NCBI GenBank assembly: GCA_013288335.1
Contig: JABDCC010000003.1
Span: 25,978 to 89,977, forward strand
Direction: 5' to 3'
Source: Alphaproteobacteria bacterium
GTDB taxonomy: Bacteria > Pseudomonadota > Alphaproteobacteria > Rickettsiales > JABCZZ01
Length of the DNA: 64,000 nucleotides
Part shown: positions 59,640-64,000 of the stretch, one piece after another
Numbering within the stretch: the first letter of the stretch is position 1
Layout of the letters: each line of letters begins with the position of its first letter
The notes under the pieces: model-generated
Databases searched by the model: none
Seen by the model: only the letters and a program-made list of their open reading frames with translations
What the model was told of the DNA's origin: nothing
Made by a program: the position numbers and the translations under genes

Positions 59640-61229
59640 TTACTTCAGTAAGGCTTTGATTGATTTTAATACATCTACCTTATCAACGGCACGCTGATGA
59701 CCAACGATAGCTACTTTTAGTGCGCCAACAATATTTCCGATAAAACCAATCTGGCTGAGCGAAGCCCCACTTGCTACCAATGGTGCGGTAACTGACAAAA
59801 AGGCATCGCCAGCACCTACAGTATCGACAACTGACTTGGTAATAGCAGGAATAGTATGAACAATTCCACCGCGCTCGTGCGTAACACACCCATGTTTTCC
59901 GTGCGTCACAATAAACTTCGAGCAATTAATCTTTTGCGGCAAATACTTACTTATCACATCTTCAATGGGGCTTAATTTATCGGTAACTGCCAGCCTTGCT
60001 TCCGGTGCATCAATACAGACATAGTCTGCGCGTGGGTATTTATGGATAAGATTGTACCCTATATTAGCACTATTGCTTTGGGTGTTGGTGGCAAGAAAAC
60101 GAGCTTTGCTACACAGCAACTCTACAGTGGAACGACCAATTAAACCATGACCAAAATCATTGGCAATAACAACATCATAATTATTTATACGCGATGCAAT
60201 AACAGAATTTAATTCATTTTCAAGATTACGCATTAAAGGCTCGTCATCCATGTAATATACTTCAAACAATTTGCGCATATATCCCGGATCAACAAAACGC
60301 TGTTTGCGCGTTGTGGGAGCGTCCGGCCTGGTAATAACGGTGAGCTTAACGTTGGGTTTGAGATGTTCGCGGACGAAATCCAGGTAATCGTCACGATCCC
60401 CCATACAGGTAACAATTTCAACTTGGGCACAGAATGAGGCTACATGGTTGGCAGCAGCAAATACACCCCCTGCAAATTCTTCACGATCCTGATAACGGGT
60501 GGCGATAATGTTTTCCTTGGCCGCCTTTGCCATGGGCAGAACATAATAATAATCGTCGATAATGGCATCGCCTACCAGCAAGACCTTCATATGCTTGATG
60601 CTATCAATCATCTGGGTAAGCGTTTCAAGGCCATTATTTTCCCGCAAAACGTCTAAATGGTTACATAAATGCGGTTCATAGATATTAAAGTTACGGTTAA
60701 TAAGCTCGGTTGAGCTGAACATAATTTCTTCAGTGAAAACAATTTCACCACCAACCGCTTCAATAGCCTTGCGCTCTTCGGTGATTTTGCCAGTAACGTC
60801 ACCTTCAGGATTTATATAATCCTGACCTTTTGCATAAAAATTCGCCTTAATAGTAGCGATAGCAGGAACAGCATCCAAACTATGATTGATTGCAACATAA
60901 TCAACCACTTCCAGGGCAGCCAGCATTTCAGCGCGTAATTGTTCGTTAAACACTGGGCGGTTCGGGCCTTTATTAACATAAGCATCAGCAGTGAGGGTTG
61001 TCACCAAGACATCGGCATGCGCTTTTGCTGCTTCCAAATGTTTTACATGCCCAAGATGCACGAGATCGAACGTCCCGTGCGCCTGAATAACAGTACGCCC
61101 GGACTTTCGGATCTCCTCCACTATTTTTCCAAGCTCAGCAACGGTTACTATCTTGCTTTTGGTTCTAATAGTTGTTTCTTTAGTTGAAACAATAGTTGGA
61201 ACAGTATTTTCTTTCTTAAGATTTTTCAT
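59640..61229 (-). CDS. HldE/RfaE-like bifunctional protein, nucleotidyltransferase domain N-terminal and PfkB kinase domain C-terminal
   Basis: N-terminal GTFDLVHLGHVKHLEAAK; C-terminal VLLVGDAIIDDYYYV and DTVGAGDAFLSV. Confidence 0.9.
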   Translation of the reverse strand: MKNLKKENTVPTIVSTKETTIRTKSKIVTVAELGKIVEEIRKSGRTVIQAHGTFDLVHLGHVKHLEAAKAHADVLVTTLTADAYVNKGPNRPVFNEQLRAEMLAALEVVDYVAINHSLDAVPAIATIKANFYAKGQDYINPEGDVTGKITEERKAIEAVGGEIVFTEEIMFSSTELINRNFNIYEPHLCNHLDVLRENNGLETLTQMIDSIKHMKVLLVGDAIIDDYYYVLPMAKAAKENIIATRYQDREEFAGGVFAAANHVASFCAQVEIVTCMGDRDDYLDFVREHLKPNVKLTVITRPDAPTTRKQRFVDPGYMRKLFEVYYMDDEPLMRNLENELNSVIASRINNYDVVIANDFGHGLIGRSTVELLCSKARFLATNTQSNSANIGYNLIHKYPRADYVCIDAPEARLAVTDKLSPIEDVISKYLPQKINCSKFIVTHGKHGCVTHERGGIVHTIPAITKSVVDTVGAGDAFLSVTAPLVASGASLSQIGFIGNIVGALKVAIVGHQRAVDKVDVLKSIKALLK

Positions 61230-61234
61230 AAAAA

Positions 61235-62242
61235 TTATGCTGCCTTGACCTTACCATTACCCAGATATTTAAACCAATCTTCCGTTGCATCGGCAATTTT
61301 ATCGGTTGTCCATACAGGAGCATCCCGCCAATAGTCAATGTTTTGCAACATAATCTTGACACCGTCTTCGAATTTTACCTTCGGTGCCCACCCTAGTTCC
61401 TTTGCTATTTTTGATGTATCAGCCCAGGTGCAGTCTGGCTCTCCCGGCCGTTTGGGAATAAAGACCGTTTCCTTTGCACCCAATAACTCTACGAGACTGT
61501 TAACACTGACTGGGTTATTGCTGCCAATGTTATATATTTTACCAACTTCCGTGCTTTCTGCTGCGGTAACCAATGCATTTACCGCATCGGATACATAGGT
61601 AAAATCGCGAGTTTGCTTTCCGTCACCTACAATGGTGAGTGGCTTGTCAGCCAGAAGCTGTGCTAGAAACACCCCAAACACCGCACCGTAAGTGCCGCTG
61701 GTGCGTGCTCGTGGGCCATATATATTGAAGAAACGTATGGATAAGGCCGGCAGCTTGTAAACTTGCGCCCAGTGCATTACCAGCTGTTCACCTAAAAATT
61801 TTGTCAGCGCATAAGGGTATTGTGGGCGGGTTTCTGCAGTTTCCGGCGTTGGGTAATTATCCGGTATCCCATAACAGGAAGAAGAAGCCACATACACAAA
61901 ACGCTTTATGTTTGCTTTACGTGCAGCCTGTAAAACGCAAAACGTGCCGTCTACATTGGAACGGAAATACTCTTTTGGCTCTTGTATGGAAGGAACGATA
62001 TCGGCGCGCGCCGCAAGATGAAAAACGCGATCAGCGCCTTCAAATATTTTGTCTACCAACGCTTCGTCGCAAACGTCGCCTTCAATTACTTCCAGCTTTG
62101 GATTTTCTGCGTGTTGCTTCAGATTTTGTTTGCGCCCAACAGAAAAATTATCAATGACACGAACATGATTTCCTTCTGATAGTAATCTGTCCACCAAATG
62201 ACTGCCGATAAAGCCGCCACCGCCTGTAACTACGTCAATCAT
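61235..62242 (-). CDS. NAD-dependent epimerase/dehydratase (UDP-hexose 4-epimerase-like)
   Basis: VVTGGGGFIGSHLVDRLL, VASSSCYG, YALTKFLGEQL, FFNIYGPRART. Confidence 0.92.
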   Translation of the reverse strand: MIDVVTGGGGFIGSHLVDRLLSEGNHVRVIDNFSVGRKQNLKQHAENPKLEVIEGDVCDEALVDKIFEGADRVFHLAARADIVPSIQEPKEYFRSNVDGTFCVLQAARKANIKRFVYVASSSCYGIPDNYPTPETAETRPQYPYALTKFLGEQLVMHWAQVYKLPALSIRFFNIYGPRARTSGTYGAVFGVFLAQLLADKPLTIVGDGKQTRDFTYVSDAVNALVTAAESTEVGKIYNIGSNNPVSVNSLVELLGAKETVFIPKRPGEPDCTWADTSKIAKELGWAPKVKFEDGVKIMLQNIDYWRDAPVWTTDKIADATEDWFKYLGNGKVKAA

Positions 62243-62369
62243 AGATAACACCTTACCCTAATTAATATTGTCAGTTTACAACGATTCTTTTATTTGCGAT
62301 AAACTAGCGTACTGATTCAGTCAAGTCCACGATTTTCAAGGATTTGTAAAGAAAAATATCATTGTAAAT

Positions 62370-62825
62370 ATGGCCGCAGCATCCAACAAAATTGGTTTTA
62401 GGGGATATATAGGGACAAGAATGGAAATGGGGCGCTCCACCCCCCAGCACATTCAACAACTCGTGATGCGTGAATATTGCAAAGAGCGCAATATGACTTT
62501 CCTGCTTTCGGCGGTGGAATATCGCATGCCAGGCTGCACCATGATACTGGATGCAATTCTTGCTGATCTAAATAGCCTTGAAGGCGTTGTAATGTATAGT
62601 CTTTATCTGTTTCCGCAGTCGCGGGAAAAGCGCATGAAGATGTATAAACAACTCTTTGAAAACGGATGCGCACTACACACTGCAGTTGAAGGACTTGTTA
62701 TTAAAAACTGGGATGACGCAATGCGCGTTGAAGAAAGCCTGCTGGTAGGCGATGTTATGCGGGGCCAGTCGAAAACGGATATAGATTATCTTACAGAATG
62801 GGAATTGCAGAATGGAACAAATTGA
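62370..62825 (+). CDS. LIC12192-family sporadic carbohydrate cluster protein
   Basis: FRGYIGTRMEMGRSTPQHIQQLVMREYCKERNMTFLLSAVEYRMPGCTMILD...GVVMYSLYLFP pattern recognised from this family. Confidence 0.8.
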   Translation: MAAASNKIGFRGYIGTRMEMGRSTPQHIQQLVMREYCKERNMTFLLSAVEYRMPGCTMILDAILADLNSLEGVVMYSLYLFPQSREKRMKMYKQLFENGCALHTAVEGLVIKNWDDAMRVEESLLVGDVMRGQSKTDIDYLTEWELQNGTN

Positions 62826-63474
62826 TTTTTTAACCGCTTACCAGAAAAAAACGCAGCGTAATTACATTGAACGGGTAACCAGCCACGATAAGGCTGAATG
62901 TGCCGCAATCGCCAAACAATGGGGCAAAGACTATTGGGATGGCGAACGCCAATATGGTTATGGCGGCTATAAATATGACGGACGCTGGTTACCCATTGCA
63001 AAAGATATTGCCACCCATTACGGCTTGAAAGCCGGAGATAAAATTCTGGATATTGGTTGTGGTAAAGCGTTTTTATTACATGAATTCACTAATACTGTTC
63101 CCGGTGTTGAAATTGCCGGACTGGATATTTCGGAATATGGTATTGAGCACGCCAAGGAAGAAGCCAAGCCATTTATTAAACTTGGAAACTGCACTTCCCT
63201 ACCGTGGCCGGATAACCACTTCGATTTTGTCTATACCATCACTACATTCCACAATCTTCAGATTGATGAGCTAAAGAAAGCCGTGCAGGAAATGCAGCGC
63301 GTCGGCAAAGGCAAGAAATGGTTATGCGTAGAATCTTACCGCAATGAACGCGAAAAAATGAATCTGCTTTATTGGCAGTTAACCTGCGAATCGTTTTTCC
63401 GTCCTGAAGGGTGGAATTTTCTCCTCAAGGAATGGGGTTATGATGGCGATTACGGATTTATTTATTTTGAATGA
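62812..63474 (+). CDS. Class I SAM-dependent methyltransferase
   Basis: ILDIGCGKAFLLHEFTNTVPGVEIAGLDIS, LPWPDNHFDFVYTITTFHNL. Confidence 0.92.
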   Translation: MEQIDFLTAYQKKTQRNYIERVTSHDKAECAAIAKQWGKDYWDGERQYGYGGYKYDGRWLPIAKDIATHYGLKAGDKILDIGCGKAFLLHEFTNTVPGVEIAGLDISEYGIEHAKEEAKPFIKLGNCTSLPWPDNHFDFVYTITTFHNLQIDELKKAVQEMQRVGKGKKWLCVESYRNEREKMNLLYWQLTCESFFRPEGWNFLLKEWGYDGDYGFIYFE

Positions 63475-64000
63475 ATACTGATTTTCTAATCATAGGCGGC
63501 GGCATTATAGGGCTTAGCATAGCTCGCAGGCTTAAGGGCGCATTTCCCAAAGCCTCTATCACTATTATTGAAAAAGAATCCGAGGTTGCTCGCCATGCAA
63601 GCGGACGCAACAGCGGTGTACTCCATGCCGGATTTTACTACACAGCCGATTCACTGAAAGCAAAGTTCTGCCGTGACGGCAATATTGCGATGCGTGCTTA
63701 CTGCGAAGAAAATGGGCTGAAGATTAATCCCTGCCATAAACTGGTGGTGGCTTCTAATGCGAAAGAAGTGGAAGGGTTAAAGGAACTGAAGCGGCGCGGC
63801 GATGCTAACTCTGTGGCAGTAGAATTGATAAACGAACAACAGGTTGCCAGTATTGAACCTAATGCCCGCACCTATGAAATGGCGCTTTTTTCGCCATCAA
63901 CAGTAACGGTTGATCCGGTGCAAATATGCTATCATATGCGTGATGAACTTCTCAACACGGGAGTGCAAATTCTAACTAGCCATCCTTATAAAAAGAGGCT
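63471..64000 (+). CDS. FAD-dependent oxidoreductase, LhgO (L-2-hydroxyglutarate oxidase)-like, truncated by window edge
   Basis: MNTDFLIIGGGIIGLSIARRL...EVARHASGRNSGVLHAGFYYTADSLKAKFCRDGN; ATGA overlap with the upstream gene. Confidence 0.9.
   Translation, partial: MNTDFLIIGGGIIGLSIARRLKGAFPKASITIIEKESEVARHASGRNSGVLHAGFYYTADSLKAKFCRDGNIAMRAYCEENGLKINPCHKLVVASNAKEVEGLKELKRRGDANSVAVELINEQQVASIEPNARTYEMALFSPSTVTVDPVQICYHMRDELLNTGVQILTSHPYKKR

Noticed and set aside
1-64000. CRISPR arrays, rRNA genes, transposases or toxin-antitoxin pairs
   Set aside because: Looked for regular spaced repeats and known family motifs; none were recognised.

Overview
The window is an AT-rich bacterial chromosome segment; gene families suggest an alphaproteobacterium, which is inference only. 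Left part (about 1-38 kb) is housekeeping: mscL (partial), an orphan phage/GTA-type large terminase with a candidate small partner, an AMIN-domain amidase, rne, two nucleotide-sugar epimerases around an unusual Nudix-like protein, an Uup-type ABC-F, a MarR/OxyR/pirin/AhpC/AhpD peroxide-defence block, glnE, MFS, tyrS, anmK, PAP2, a sugar transferase, folE, purB, a Tat-signal superoxide dismutase, secD-yajC, rpmG (L33, missed by the ORF track), galU, ugd and a tRNA-Glu(TTC). Right part (about 36.7-64 kb) is a large surface-carbohydrate region: split transketolase, two 2OG-Fe(II)-type oxygenases, a 993-aa methyltransferase fusion, three tandem acyltransferase-3 genes, a radical SAM protein with an N-terminal SPASM-like module, a HAD/kinase-like/GT2 operon, tandem DegT aminotransferases, a RmlD-like reductase, epimerases, a SIS isomerase, a sulfotransferase, a domain-swapped HldE-like protein, a LIC12192-type 'sporadic carbohydrate cluster' protein, a methyltransferase and an LhgO-like FAD oxidase. 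Main highlights: this sporadic carbohydrate gene set, a probable dual-start (exported/cytosolic) SOD, an 8-bp-periodic palindromic repeat seen once in intergenic DNA and once in frame inside the ABC-F gene, a rickettsial-style palindromic repeat after sodB, and the orphan terminase pair. No CRISPR array, rRNA, integrase or transposase was seen.
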